This document shows positions 40,726 to 50,562 of a stretch of 64,000 bases of DNA, piece by piece. The notes under the pieces were generated by a model. That model made no database searches. It was given only the letters and a program-made list of their open reading frames with translations, and was not told the origin of the DNA. The stretch's first letter is position 1; every line of letters starts with the position of its first letter. The position numbers were made by a program, and so were the translations under genes. Source of the DNA: JAPPLB01 sp965218555 (GTDB taxonomy: Bacteria > Acidobacteriota > Terriglobia > Bryobacterales > UBA6623); contig OZ244625.1 of NCBI GenBank assembly GCA_965218555.1, positions 2,294,001 through 2,358,000 on the forward strand. The letters are read 5' to 3'.

Positions 40726-40932
40726 CTAGCTTCCTTGCTCCGCCGCCGCGGACTTCTCCTGACGAACGGTCAGCAGCCGCGCCAAATCCTTGCGGAGCGC
40801 GCGGTACTTCTTGATTCCGTCAGTCTGCCCCATACCCAACTGAAAGCGCAGTCGGAAAAGTTGTTCGCGCATCTCGTTCTCTTTCGCGGCCAGTTCTTCA
40901 AAGTCCAGCTCACGGATCTCTTCCGCGCTCAT
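40726..40932 (-). CDS. rpmC: 50S ribosomal protein L29
   Basis: 68 residues. The helical hairpin MSAEEIRELDFEELAAKENE, EQLFRLRFQLGMGQTDGIKK and YRALRKDLARLLTVRQEK is typical of L29, which sits at the tunnel exit near L23. It overlaps the rplP stop by 4 nt. Confidence 0.97.
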   Translation of the reverse strand: MSAEEIRELDFEELAAKENEMREQLFRLRFQLGMGQTDGIKKYRALRKDLARLLTVRQEKSAAAEQGS

Positions 40933-41351
40933 ACCAGTGATCCTGAACTACGGCTCACGAAGCGGGTCGGCAGCGGCAGTTTCTGCGATGCGAGCTGCAT
41001 CGCGCGGTGCGCCAAGTCCTCCGGCACGCCTTCCATCTCGAACAGCATCCGCCCCGGCCGAACCACCGCTACCCACTGCTCGGGCGCTCCCTTGCCTTTG
41101 CCCATGCGTGTCTCGGCGGGCTTCTTCGTAATGGGCTTGTCCGGAAAAATCCGGATCCACAGCTTGCCGCTGCGCTTGATGTGCCGCATCATGGCAACGC
41201 GCGCAGCTTCGATCTGCCGGTCCGTGATCCAGCCCGCCTTTTCCACTTTGAGACCGTAGTCGCCGAAGGAAAGCGACGAGCCGCGCCAAGCCTTGCCGCG
41301 GCGCTTGCCGCGCTGGACCTTGCGGTGCTTCACTTTCTTTGGCATCAACAT
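40929..41351 (-). CDS. rplP: 50S ribosomal protein L16
   Basis: 140 residues: MPKKVKHRKVQRGKRRGKAW, then LKVEKAGWITDRQIEAARVA, IFPDKPITKKPAETRMGKGK and WVAVVRPGRMLFEMEGVPED. ATG 41345 (MPKK) is an alternative start two codons inside. L16 organises the A-site region and peptidyl transferase centre. Its conserved Arg in RMGKGKG is the hydroxylation site in some bacteria. Confidence 0.97.
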   Translation of the reverse strand: MLMPKKVKHRKVQRGKRRGKAWRGSSLSFGDYGLKVEKAGWITDRQIEAARVAMMRHIKRSGKLWIRIFPDKPITKKPAETRMGKGKGAPEQWVAVVRPGRMLFEMEGVPEDLAHRAMQLASQKLPLPTRFVSRSSGSLV

Positions 41352-41384
41352 GACGTTTATCCTTTTATCTGGCTACGGGGGCGA

Positions 41385-42323
41385 TCAGGTTTCTGAAAGC
41401 TGATCCCCCGCATCCGGTTCGGATCCGGCGTCCGCGTCCGCGGCTTCGGGAGCGGGTTCTTTCGCCGCCGCTTCGTCCACGGACTCACTCATCAAGGGCG
41501 GCTTGACGGGAGCCGTCGCACCTTCCGCGGGAACCGGCGGCGGCAGTGGCGGAGAAGCGGCCTCTTGCTGGGTGCGATCGACGGTGCGCGTAGCGCGAAT
41601 CCTCTCACGCTCGCGTTCGGCGGCCGTGCGCGCTTCGCGGCGCCGGGCTGGCTCGAGTTCGCCCTTCATGCCGCCTGCAGCCAGCGTCTGCGCCCGTGTG
41701 TCGATAATCTCGCCGCGATACATCCAACACTTGACGCCGATCACACCGTACGTTGTGTGTGCTTCACTGAAGCCGTAATCGATGTCGGCCCGCAACGTCT
41801 GTAGAGGCAACCGCCCTTGCAGATACCATTCGGTCCGCGCGATTTCGTGGCCGTTGAGACGGCCCGCCACCCAGATCTTGATCCCCTTGCAGCCGAATCG
41901 CAACGCCGAGTCGACGGCTTTGCGCATCGCCCGCCGAAATGCAACGCGCTTCTCGATCTGCAGCGCGACCGACTCCGACACTAATTGGGCGTCCACCTCC
42001 GGGCGGTGCACTTCCTGAATGTCGATGTAGACTTCGCGCTGCGTCCGTTCCTGGATTTCGGACTTGAGCTTTTCGATTTCTGAGCCGCGCCGTCCGATGA
42101 CGATGCCCGGGCGCGCCGTGCGGATCGTGATGCGCAGTTTGTTGCCGGGCCGGTCGATCTCGACCGAACTGATGCCGGCCGCCTTCAAACGCTTTCGCAG
42201 CGTGGTCTTGAGCTGCAAGTCCTCCTTGAGGAGCTCGACATAGCCCTGCTTGGCGAACCAGCGGGAATTCCAGGTCTTGGTATAGCCCAACCGGAACCCG
42301 TAGGGATGTACTTTTTGGCCCAT
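41385..42323 (-). CDS. rpsC: 30S ribosomal protein S3 with long C-terminal extension
   Basis: 312 residues. The N-terminus MGQKVHPYGFRLGYTKTWNS, the KH domain (RITIRTARPGIVIGRRGSEI) and the C-terminal domain (GRLNGHEIARTEWYLQGRLP, YGVIGVKCWMYRGEI) are all standard. After about residue 220 the protein continues for 90 residues: first basic (RREARTAAERERERIRAT), then Pro-rich (PPLPPPVPAEG), then acidic to the end. E. coli S3 has 233 residues. S3 forms the mRNA entry site and helicase. The tail is probably solvent exposed. Confidence 0.97.
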   Translation of the reverse strand: MGQKVHPYGFRLGYTKTWNSRWFAKQGYVELLKEDLQLKTTLRKRLKAAGISSVEIDRPGNKLRITIRTARPGIVIGRRGSEIEKLKSEIQERTQREVYIDIQEVHRPEVDAQLVSESVALQIEKRVAFRRAMRKAVDSALRFGCKGIKIWVAGRLNGHEIARTEWYLQGRLPLQTLRADIDYGFSEAHTTYGVIGVKCWMYRGEIIDTRAQTLAAGGMKGELEPARRREARTAAERERERIRATRTVDRTQQEAASPPLPPPVPAEGATAPVKPPLMSESVDEAAAKEPAPEAADADAGSEPDAGDQLSET

Positions 42324-42350
42324 AGTGCCTCTGCTCTACTTGTCGGGAGC

Positions 42351-42722
42351 TTACTCTTCTTGCGGCTCCTCGGCCACTTCCTCCTGCCCGTCGGAGACGA
42401 CCACGATGATATGCGATAGGCGGTGCAGATAACGGTGGGCCCGTCCCATCGGGGCCGGCCGTAAGCGCTTCAGCCGCGGGCCTTCGTTGACATACGCTTC
42501 TTTAACGAACAACTCGTCGACATCGGCTTCGTTGTTGTTCTCGGCATTCGCCATCGCCGATCGCAGTACTTTTTCGATCTGGGGCGCGACCCTTTTGTTG
42601 GTCATCCTCAGGATCGTCAGCGCCTCACCGACACTCCGACCGCGGATCTGGTCCACGACGAGGCGCGCCTTCTGCGGCGAGACCCGCGCGTAGTTCATCT
42701 TCGCCATCGCCTGCATACTCAT
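42351..42722 (-). CDS. rplV: 50S ribosomal protein L22
   Basis: 123 residues: AKMNYARVSPQKARLVVDQI and GRSVGEALTILRMTNKRVAP, then the family's RLKRLRPAPMGRAHRYLHRL hairpin that lines the exit tunnel. A short acidic tail (EVAEEPQEE) follows. The order is rpsS-rplV-rpsC. Confidence 0.97.
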   Translation of the reverse strand: MSMQAMAKMNYARVSPQKARLVVDQIRGRSVGEALTILRMTNKRVAPQIEKVLRSAMANAENNNEADVDELFVKEAYVNEGPRLKRLRPAPMGRAHRYLHRLSHIIVVVSDGQEEVAEEPQEE

Positions 42723-42734
42723 GTTCCCGTTCTA

Positions 42735-43016
42735 CTATCTGCCGCTCTTGGCGCCCTTATCGCCGGCATGACCGCGAAAGGTTCGCGTCGGAGCAAATTC
42801 ACCGAGCTTGTGTCCGACCATGTTCTCGGTGATGAACACCGGTATGAACTTGCGCCCGTTGTGTACCGCGATCGTGTGACTCACCCACTCCGGCAGTATT
42901 GTCGAGCGGCGCGACCAGGTCTTGACGACCTTCTTGGCGCTGCCGTCCCCTTGCGCCTCGATCTTGCGATGGAGGTGCTCGTCGTAGAACGGTCCTTTTT
43001 TGAGCGATCGACCCAT
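42735..43016 (-). CDS. rpsS: 30S ribosomal protein S19
   Basis: 93 residues: MGRSLKKGPFYDEHLHRKIE, KTWSRRSTILPEWVSHTIAV and HNGRKFIPVFITENMVGHKL. These match S19, which pairs with S13 in the 30S head. It ends FAPTRTFRGHAGDKGAKSGR. Confidence 0.98.
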   Translation of the reverse strand: MGRSLKKGPFYDEHLHRKIEAQGDGSAKKVVKTWSRRSTILPEWVSHTIAVHNGRKFIPVFITENMVGHKLGEFAPTRTFRGHAGDKGAKSGR

Positions 43017-43035
43017 CGTCTAAACTCTCCGCTGC

Positions 43036-43872
43036 CTACGATCGTTTCTTCTGTCCGCGGCGCACGAGAATGTACTTGTCGCTGCGCTTGTTTGTGCGCG
43101 TCTTGAACCCGCGCGTCGGCTTGCCCCAGGGCGTCACCGGATGCCGTCCGCCGGAGGAACGGCCCTCGCCGCCTCCGTGCGGGTGATCGACCGGATTCAT
43201 CGTCACACCTCGGTTCACCGGGCGGCGGCCGTGCCAGCGCGTCTTCCCCGCCTTGCCGTAAGAGACGTTGCCGTGGTCCGAATTGCCGACCGTTCCGACC
43301 GTCGCAATGCATTCCGTCGGCACTCGCCGGGTTTCCCCCGAAGGCAGCTTCAGAAGCGCGTATCCGCCTTCTTTCGAGATCAGCCGAACTTCCGTGCCGG
43401 CCGCCCGCGCCATCTGCCCGCCCTTGCCCGGACGTAACTCCACGTTGTGCACCAGCGTGCCCGGCGGGATGTTCTTGAGCGGCAGAGCGTTGCCCACGAG
43501 GATATCGGCGTCGGGCCCGGACATGATCGTCATCCCGACTTTCAGACCGGTCGGCTGCAGGATGTATCTCTTCTCGCCGTCGCTATAGTGCAAAAGCACC
43601 ACGTTCGCGGAGCGATTCGGATCGTACTCGATGGCGGCGGCGACAGCCGGAATACCATGCTTGTCCCGCTTGAAGTCGATGATCCGGTACTTCCGCTTGT
43701 GGCCGCCGCCACGACTCCAGATGCACACCCGGCCCTTGTTGTTACGGCCGCCGCTCTTCGATTTCCCCTCGACCAGCGACTTCTCAGGACGATCGCGCGT
43801 GATCATGTCACGCACTACCGTCGTCTGGAAGCGTCTTGTGCTTGTCGTCGGTCTGTAAGTCTTGATCGGCAT
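43036..43872 (-). CDS. rplB: 50S ribosomal protein L2
   Basis: 278 residues. The N-terminal MPIKTYRPTTSTRRFQTTV, GRNNKGRVCIWSRGGGHKRK and the C-terminal active block GRRPVNRGVTMNPVDHPHGG are diagnostic; the latter includes the His important for peptidyl transfer region structure. L2 joins the subunits near the A and P sites. Normal length. Confidence 0.98.
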   Translation of the reverse strand: MPIKTYRPTTSTRRFQTTVVRDMITRDRPEKSLVEGKSKSGGRNNKGRVCIWSRGGGHKRKYRIIDFKRDKHGIPAVAAAIEYDPNRSANVVLLHYSDGEKRYILQPTGLKVGMTIMSGPDADILVGNALPLKNIPPGTLVHNVELRPGKGGQMARAAGTEVRLISKEGGYALLKLPSGETRRVPTECIATVGTVGNSDHGNVSYGKAGKTRWHGRRPVNRGVTMNPVDHPHGGGEGRSSGGRHPVTPWGKPTRGFKTRTNKRSDKYILVRRGQKKRS

Positions 43873-43914
43873 GGTTGACTCGGCCTTTGGTGCTCTTCGA
43901 GGGTCGGCAGCGCG

Positions 43915-44202
43915 CTAGATCTGTGCGTACTCCACCATCTTTTCGCCTTCTTTCAGCTTCACGTACGCTTTCTTCCAGCTCGATCGGCGGCCGGATGATT
44001 GCCCCCGCCGCTTCACCTTGCCAAGGTAGTTGGCCGTCCGCACCCCAGCGACTTTCACTTTGAAGATCTGCTCGACGGCGTTCTTGATGTTCGTCTTCGT
44101 GGCCTTCGGATGCACGCGAAAACATAGCGTCTGCTCGATCGCCCTGCGCGTCTCCGACTTTTCTGTGATCATCGGGCTGCGGATCGCTTCGAAGGGACTC
44201 AT
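43915..44202 (-). CDS. rplW: 50S ribosomal protein L23
   Basis: 95 residues from ATG 44202, whose ATGA overlaps the stop of rplD. SPFEAIRSPMITEKSETRRA, FRVHPKATKTNIKNAVEQIF and VRTANYLGKVKRRGQSSGRR are L23 blocks. L23 is the tunnel-exit docking site for trigger factor and SRP. Confidence 0.97.
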   Translation of the reverse strand: MSPFEAIRSPMITEKSETRRAIEQTLCFRVHPKATKTNIKNAVEQIFKVKVAGVRTANYLGKVKRRGQSSGRRSSWKKAYVKLKEGEKMVEYAQI

Positions 44203-44825
44203 GACGCCAACACCTCGTTGCAATGCTTGATCGTCGACTCGGTGAAGACCACGGTCTTATGTCCCAGCAAATGGAACGGATGGACCTCACTCGATCCCAT
44301 CAGCGTCACATGGGGGAGGTTGCGGCTGGAGAGCGCGAGGTTCGGGTTGTCGGAATTGTCAACGATGAGAACCGAGGAGTTCAGATCAAGCCGGTCGAGC
44401 ACTTCATGGAAGTCCTTGGTCTTATGCGTGGAGAGTTCGAATTCTTTGACGACCTTGACTGCCCCGTCTTGCAGGCGCGCGCTCAGCGCCGCCCGCAGCG
44501 CGCCCAACAGCATCTTTTTCGGAAGGTGATAACTGTAATCGCGCGGCTTTGGACCGTGCGTGATGCCGCCGGACCGCCACAGCGGGGTGCGAATAGATCC
44601 GACGCGCGCGCGGCTTGTCCCTTTTTGCCGCCAAGGCTTGCGACCCGAACCCGACACCTCCGCCCTGGTCTTGGTGTTGTGCGTCCCGGCACGCCGCGAG
44701 GCCTGATAGTGATGCACCGCCTGATACAGCAGCGCTTGATTCACCTGAGCGCCGAACACTTGGTCGCTCAGATCCACGGAACCGACCTTCTTATTCTCGA
44801 GATCGATGACGTCGACTGTCGGCAT
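44199..44825 (-). CDS. rplD: 50S ribosomal protein L4
   Basis: 208 residues from ATG 44825 (MPTVDVIDLENKKVGSVDLS). The extended loop NTKTRAEVSGSGRKPWRQKG reaches the exit tunnel, followed by ARVGSIRTPLWRSGGITHGP and VLIVDNSDNPNLALSSRNLP. L4 represses the S10 operon in Enterobacteria; nothing here shows whether it does so in this organism. It overlaps rplW by 4 nt. Confidence 0.97.
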   Translation of the reverse strand: MPTVDVIDLENKKVGSVDLSDQVFGAQVNQALLYQAVHHYQASRRAGTHNTKTRAEVSGSGRKPWRQKGTSRARVGSIRTPLWRSGGITHGPKPRDYSYHLPKKMLLGALRAALSARLQDGAVKVVKEFELSTHKTKDFHEVLDRLDLNSSVLIVDNSDNPNLALSSRNLPHVTLMGSSEVHPFHLLGHKTVVFTESTIKHCNEVLAS

Positions 44826-44829
44826 GGTT

Positions 44830-45465
44830 TTAGTTCGCGATCCGCCGCACGATGATGTAACCGCCGTTCGGCCCCGGCACAGCTCCCTTGACAAGAAGAA
44901 CGTTCTCGTCGGCCTGCACCTCGATGATCTCCAGGTTCTTCACGGTCACCCGTTGCTTTCCCATCTGCCCCGGCATCCGTAATCCCTTGATGACGCGGGA
45001 GGGGTAGGAGCTCTGACCGATCGAGCCCGGTGCGCGGTGGGACATCGAACCGTGCGATTCGGGGCCGCGGCGGAAGTTGTGCCGCTTGATCGTCCCCGCA
45101 AACCCGCGGCCTTTGCTGGTGCCGATCACGTCGACACGCTCGGCGACGCTGAAGTCACCCGCCAGAATGCGGTCACCGGTTTTCCATTCCTGCTCCTTGC
45201 TTCCTTCCAGAAGCAACTCGCGAAGGAAGCGGCAGGGCGCCACATTCGACTTGGCGAAATGGCCGCGCATCGGCTGGTTCACCCGGTTCTCGTTGATGAA
45301 CTCCACAAGGCCGACCTGCAAGGCCTCATAGCCGTCTTGCTCCGATGTTTTCCGGCTGACGACGACGCACGGACCGGCCTGCAACGCGGTCACCGGAACG
45401 ACCCGGCCATCGTCGCGGAAGACCTGCGTCATCCCGATTTTCTTTCCTAGAATGCCTGGCGCCAT
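44830..45465 (-). CDS. rplC: 50S ribosomal protein L3
   Basis: 211 residues: MAPGILGKKIGMTQVFRDDG, VVPVTALQAGPCVVVSRKTS, SKGRGFAGTIKRHNFRRGPE and SHGSMSHRAPGSIGQSSYPS. The Gln methylated by PrmB in E. coli lies in the GSIGQ block. L3 is an early 50S assembly protein. It lies between rpsJ and rplD. Confidence 0.98.
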   Translation of the reverse strand: MAPGILGKKIGMTQVFRDDGRVVPVTALQAGPCVVVSRKTSEQDGYEALQVGLVEFINENRVNQPMRGHFAKSNVAPCRFLRELLLEGSKEQEWKTGDRILAGDFSVAERVDVIGTSKGRGFAGTIKRHNFRRGPESHGSMSHRAPGSIGQSSYPSRVIKGLRMPGQMGKQRVTVKNLEIIEVQADENVLLVKGAVPGPNGGYIIVRRIAN

Positions 45466-45499
45466 GTTGCTATCCCTGCCTGGTTCGATCCACTAACCC

Positions 45500-45817
45500 T
45501 CAGCCGCCGAAAGCTTTGATCTCGACATCGACGCCCGCGGGCAAATCCAGCCGCATCAGCGCATCCACCGTTTCCTGCGTCGGCTCAAGAATGTCGAGCA
45601 ATCTCTTGTGGGTGCGCACTTCAAACTGTTCTCGCGAGCGCTTGTCCGTGTGCGGCGAGCGCAGCACAGTGTACTTGTTCTTCGCGGTCGGCAACGGAAT
45701 CGGCCCCGCCACCGAGGCGCCCGTCCTTTTGGCCGTATCGACGATCTCGCCTGTCGACTGATCGAGGATGCGATGGTCGTAGGCCTTCAGGCGGATGCGG
45801 ATGCGTTCTTTGGGCAT
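45500..45817 (-). CDS. rpsJ: 30S ribosomal protein S10
   Basis: 105 residues: MPKERIRIRLKAYDHRILDQ, then GPIPLPTAKNKYTVLRSPHT, DKRSREQFEVRTHKRLLDIL and the C-terminal LDLPAGVDVEIK. S10 (NusE) also takes part in transcription antitermination. It is the first gene of the classical S10 operon, but here it lies only 5 nt after tuf. Confidence 0.98.
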   Translation of the reverse strand: MPKERIRIRLKAYDHRILDQSTGEIVDTAKRTGASVAGPIPLPTAKNKYTVLRSPHTDKRSREQFEVRTHKRLLDILEPTQETVDALMRLDLPAGVDVEIKAFGG

Positions 45818-45822
45818 GAAAC

Positions 45823-47010
<1,188 letters not shown>

Positions 47011-47073
47011 CGTTAGCTTCTCTCCTCGCTGATCTCGGTGAACAGCCGCCTCAGGACCGGCCCGGGGGGCTTT

Positions 47074-49161
47074 TTATCTCAAAACTTTCCCTTGCATGCG
47101 ATGAATAAGATCTTCGGCCTGCGCCGCCGGCACCTCTTCATGGCCGTGCAAATGCATCGTGTGGCTGCCGCGGCCCTGCGTCCGCGAGCGCAGATCCGTT
47201 GCGTAGCCGAACATTTCGGCCAGCGGAACGAGAGTCTTTATGATCTGCGAACCGCCCCGCAATTCCATACCCTCGACGCGGCCCCGGCGGGAGTTCACGT
47301 CGGCGATCACATCCCCCATATACTCTTCCGGAACGACCACCTCGACTGACATCACCGGCTCCAACAAGACCGGCTTCGCTTTCTGCGCAGCCTCCTTGAA
47401 GGCCATGGACCCGGCGATCTTGAAAGCCATCTCCGAGCTGTCGACCTCGTGGTGACTGCCGTCTAGCAGCGTCACCTTGACCCCCGTCATTTCGTGGCCC
47501 GCGAGAACGCCGTGCGACATCGCTTCGCGGATGCCTTGCTCAACCGGAGCAATGTACTCCTTCGGGATGCGTCCGCCGACGATCTTGTTCGTGAATTCGA
47601 ACTTTTCGGCTTCCGCGGGTTCGATCTCGATCTTGCAATGGCCGTATTGGCCGCGACCTCCGCTCTGTCGCACGAAGCGGCCCTCGGCCCTGGCCTTACC
47701 GCGAATCGTCTCGCGATAGGCCACCTGTGGACGCCCGACATTCGCCGAAACCGCAAATTCCCGCAACAGCCGGTCGACGAGAATCTCCAGGTGCAACTCG
47801 CCCATGCCGGAGAGAATCGTCTGCCCCGTATCGGGATCGTTCGTCACGCGGAATGTGGGATCCTCCTGAGCCAACTTGCCCAAGGCCATTCCGATCTTCT
47901 GCTGGTCCGCTTTTGTTTTCGGCTCGATCGCCAGCGAAATCACAGGCGTCGGGAAATCAATCTGCTCGAGCACGACCGGGGAATCCTTGTCACATACGGT
48001 GTCGCCCGTCTGCACCGTAGTGAGGCCAACAACCGCCACGATGTCGCCCGAGCGGACTTCTTTGAGCTCTTCCCGCTTGTTGGCGTGCATCTTGAGCAGC
48101 CGACCAATGCGCCCCGGACGTTTCTTTGCAACGTTGAACACACTCTCACCGGCCTTCAATACGCCGGAATAGACCCGCATGAAGGCGAGCTGCCCCACGA
48201 AGGGGTCAGTGAGAATCTTGAATACCAATGCGGAGAACGGCTCGTTGTCGTCGGCCCGTCGGGTGATCGTCTCCTCGCCGTACAGACCCGCGCCTACGAC
48301 TGGCGGGACTTCGATCGGCGAGGGCAGGTAGTCGACAACCGCATCCAGCAGACGCTGAACGCCTTTGTACTTGAACGCCGAGCCGCAGAGCACCGGCGTG
48401 ATCTTGATAGCGATGGTCAAACGTCGAATGCCGGCCTTGAGATCGTCTTCGGTGATCGGGGTGCCTTCGATGTACTTCTCGAAGAGCTCGTCGTCCTGCT
48501 CGGAGACACGCTCGATCAGCAAGGCCCGTTGCTTTTCAGCGAGATCCCGCATGTTTTCGGGAATCTCGCCCACGTCGTAGGTGGCCCCGAGAGTCTCATT
48601 CTGCCAGAGAATCGCCTTCATCTCGACAAGATCTACGACGCCGCGCAGCTTGTCTTCGCTGCCGATCGGAATCTGAATCGGAACCGGATGCGCTTTGAGC
48701 CGGTCGCGGATCGTCTGCACAGCGTGATCGAAGTCCGCCCCGACGCGGTCCATCTTGTTCACAAAACAGATGCGCGGGACGCTATATTTGTCCGCTTGCC
48801 GCCAAACGGTCTCCGTCTGCGGCTGCACGCCCGCGACGGCGTCGAAAATCGCGATCGCACCATCAAGGACCCGCAGACTACGCTCGACTTCCGCTGTGAA
48901 ATCGACGTGTCCCGGCGTGTCGATGATATTGATCTGGCAGTCCTTCCAGAAACAGGTCGTCGCGGCGGAAGTGATGGTAATGCCCCGCTCCTGCTCCTGC
49001 TCCATGTAGTCCATGGTCGCGGTGCCCTCGTGCACCTCTCCCATGCGGTGCAATCGCCCCGTGTAGTACAGGATGCGTTCGGTCGTCGTGGTCTTGCCCG
49101 CGTCGATGTGCGCGGCGATCCCGATGTTCCGGTAACGCTCAAGACTGATCGTTCGTGGCAT
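47074..49161 (-). CDS. fusA: elongation factor G
   Basis: 695 residues. G1 IAAHIDAGKTTTTERILYYT, G2 region ERGITITSAATT, G3 DTPGH and G4 NKMDRVGADF are present. Domain IV carries GRGQYGHCKIEIEPAE and domain V ends RGRVEGMELRGG...LRSRTQGRGSHTMHL. EF-G drives translocation and, with RRF, recycling. It is the standard length and lies between rpsG and tuf. Confidence 0.98.
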   Translation of the reverse strand: MPRTISLERYRNIGIAAHIDAGKTTTTERILYYTGRLHRMGEVHEGTATMDYMEQEQERGITITSAATTCFWKDCQINIIDTPGHVDFTAEVERSLRVLDGAIAIFDAVAGVQPQTETVWRQADKYSVPRICFVNKMDRVGADFDHAVQTIRDRLKAHPVPIQIPIGSEDKLRGVVDLVEMKAILWQNETLGATYDVGEIPENMRDLAEKQRALLIERVSEQDDELFEKYIEGTPITEDDLKAGIRRLTIAIKITPVLCGSAFKYKGVQRLLDAVVDYLPSPIEVPPVVGAGLYGEETITRRADDNEPFSALVFKILTDPFVGQLAFMRVYSGVLKAGESVFNVAKKRPGRIGRLLKMHANKREELKEVRSGDIVAVVGLTTVQTGDTVCDKDSPVVLEQIDFPTPVISLAIEPKTKADQQKIGMALGKLAQEDPTFRVTNDPDTGQTILSGMGELHLEILVDRLLREFAVSANVGRPQVAYRETIRGKARAEGRFVRQSGGRGQYGHCKIEIEPAEAEKFEFTNKIVGGRIPKEYIAPVEQGIREAMSHGVLAGHEMTGVKVTLLDGSHHEVDSSEMAFKIAGSMAFKEAAQKAKPVLLEPVMSVEVVVPEEYMGDVIADVNSRRGRVEGMELRGGSQIIKTLVPLAEMFGYATDLRSRTQGRGSHTMHLHGHEEVPAAQAEDLIHRMQGKVLR

Positions 49162-49211
49162 ACAAAAACGGCGTTGCTTTCCAGCCCTGTCTCAGGAATT
49201 CACGCCGTCCT

Positions 49212-49682
49212 CTACCACCGGTAATGGGCGAAAGCTTTATTGGCTTCCGCCATCCGATGGATATCATCCTTTCTCTTAATGGCTGCCCCACGACCGGCGG
49301 AAGCGTCGAGGAATTCATTGCAAAGCTTCTCGGCCATGCCGTTTTCGCTCCGCGCCCGAGCAAAGCTGATCAACCAACGCAGAGCCAGGCTCGTGCGGCG
49401 GCGCGCCTCGACTTCAATGGGAACCTGATAGTTCGCACCGCCCACGCGCCGCGATTTCACTTCGACGGTCGGCTTGCAGTTCTCAACCGCCTTTTTGAAA
49501 ATCTTCAGCGGATCGTCGTTCGCCCGCTCGCGAAGCCGCTCCATCGTCTTGTAGAAGATGCGCTCGGACATGCGCTTTTTGCCGTCCCACATCATCGCGT
49601 TGATGAATTGAGACACCAACACCGAGTTGTACACGGGATCGGCCGGCGGCACCCTCTTTTCGATTTCACGTCTTCGCGGCAT
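49212..49682 (-). CDS. rpsG: 30S ribosomal protein S7
   Basis: 156 residues: MPRRREIEKRVPPADPVYNS, VLVSQFINAMMWDGKKRMSE, ENCKPTVEVKSRRVGGANYQ and VPIEVEARRRTSLALRWLIS. S7 nucleates the 30S head and contacts E-site tRNA. Same length as the E. coli chromosomal form without extension. It lies 29 nt after rpsL. Confidence 0.98.
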   Translation of the reverse strand: MPRRREIEKRVPPADPVYNSVLVSQFINAMMWDGKKRMSERIFYKTMERLRERANDDPLKIFKKAVENCKPTVEVKSRRVGGANYQVPIEVEARRRTSLALRWLISFARARSENGMAEKLCNEFLDASAGRGAAIKRKDDIHRMAEANKAFAHYRW

Positions 49683-49711
49683 GTCGTTCCTCTCTTCGTC
49701 CGGCCCCCGCG

Positions 49712-50086
49712 CTATTGCTTGGGACGTTTCGCCCCGTATTTGCTGCGGGCTTGGCGGCGATCGTTGACGCCGGCAGCGTCGAGCGTCCCCCGAATCACGT
49801 GGTAGCGCACGCCCGGCAAGTCTTTCACGCGGCCGCCACGGATCAGCACAATCGAGTGTTCCTGAAGGTTGTGCCCGACACCGGGGATATAGGTCGTCAC
49901 CTCGATGCCGTTGGTCAAGCGGACTCGAGCCACCTTACGAAGCGCCGAATTTGGCTTCTTGGGGGTCACGGTGTAGACGCGCGTGCACACCCCCCGCTTC
50001 TGCGGGCAGGCCTGCAAAGCGGGGCTCGTCGTGCTGAATTTCGGCCGCTTGCGGCCTTTGCGCACTAGCTGGTTGAACGTCGGCAA
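49712..50086 (-). CDS. rpsL: 30S ribosomal protein S12
   Basis: I choose the TTG at 50086: GAGGA lies about 9 nt upstream, and it gives 124 residues beginning (M)PTFNQLVRKGRKRPKFS, the same length as E. coli S12. An upstream in-frame ATG (50122) would add 12 non-conserved residues. The conserved VYTVTPKKPNSALRKVARVR (with the streptomycin-site Lys) and GVGHNLQEHSIVLIRGGRVK are intact, so there is no obvious resistance substitution. S12 governs decoding accuracy. It is the first gene of the super-cluster. Confidence 0.96.
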   Translation of the reverse strand: MPTFNQLVRKGRKRPKFSTTSPALQACPQKRGVCTRVYTVTPKKPNSALRKVARVRLTNGIEVTTYIPGVGHNLQEHSIVLIRGGRVKDLPGVRYHVIRGTLDAAGVNDRRQARSKYGAKRPKQ

Positions 50087-50365
50087 CCCATTATCCTCAT
50101 TCCCACGGAACACAATCCCCAAGCGCCGACCCTACCGTCGCCGAACCGCGAAATACCCTACCAACACGCGACGTGCAGGCGCACTACCAGAGGATGTGCC
50201 GATCTGTGGTTAAAAGTCCGTCGCCCTATGGGGTCTGCCAAGTACAGACCTTATCGGCGAATCGCATCACCCGCGAGCTTTCGTCCCTCTCGGGACTTCA
50301 CTGTCCTTCACTCCGCTTTCCACCGCCCCATACCCCAACGTAGGGGCTGACCGAAAAGCACAAGC
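50087..50365 (-). promoter_or_regulatory. rpsL 5' leader (~280 nt)
   Basis: Between the promoter and rpsL lies an unusually long untranslated stretch with several hairpins on the minus strand: GTCCC-GAGA-GGGAC (about 50289-50302) and GGTCTG-TACTTGG-CAGACC (about 50232-50250). No ORF is supported. A ribosomal-protein or antitermination leader is plausible; no known motif was recognised. Confidence 0.45.
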
Positions 50366-50371
50366 TCTCTC

Positions 50372-50401
50372 AATATAAACAAATCTCTAAACCCCTGTCA
50401 A
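50372..50401 (-). promoter_or_regulatory. sigma70-type promoter of the ribosomal super-operon
   Basis: On the minus strand TTGACA (50401-50396), an 18-nt spacer and TATATT (50377-50372), in an AT-rich pocket of otherwise GC-rich DNA. The predicted transcript start is near 50365. It is the best consensus promoter noticed in the window. Confidence 0.8.
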
Positions 50402-50562
50402 TCAAAAGGTAAGACTTCATTTTTTGTTGAGCGGAGGCCGGACACGGCATGGTCCTGAGAGGAGAAGCGGAGGGTGGATGTATGTCCGGCCTCCGCGATG
50501 ACGGCGTATGGCCGCCTGCGCCAGAGGCGAGAGGGCGCCAGGACAAGGAATTCAGGGGGCCG

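Noticed and set aside
50195..50260. CTTTTAA loop resembling a tRNA-Lys anticodon arm in the rpsL leader
   Set aside because: No acceptor stem, D-arm or T-arm can be built around it.
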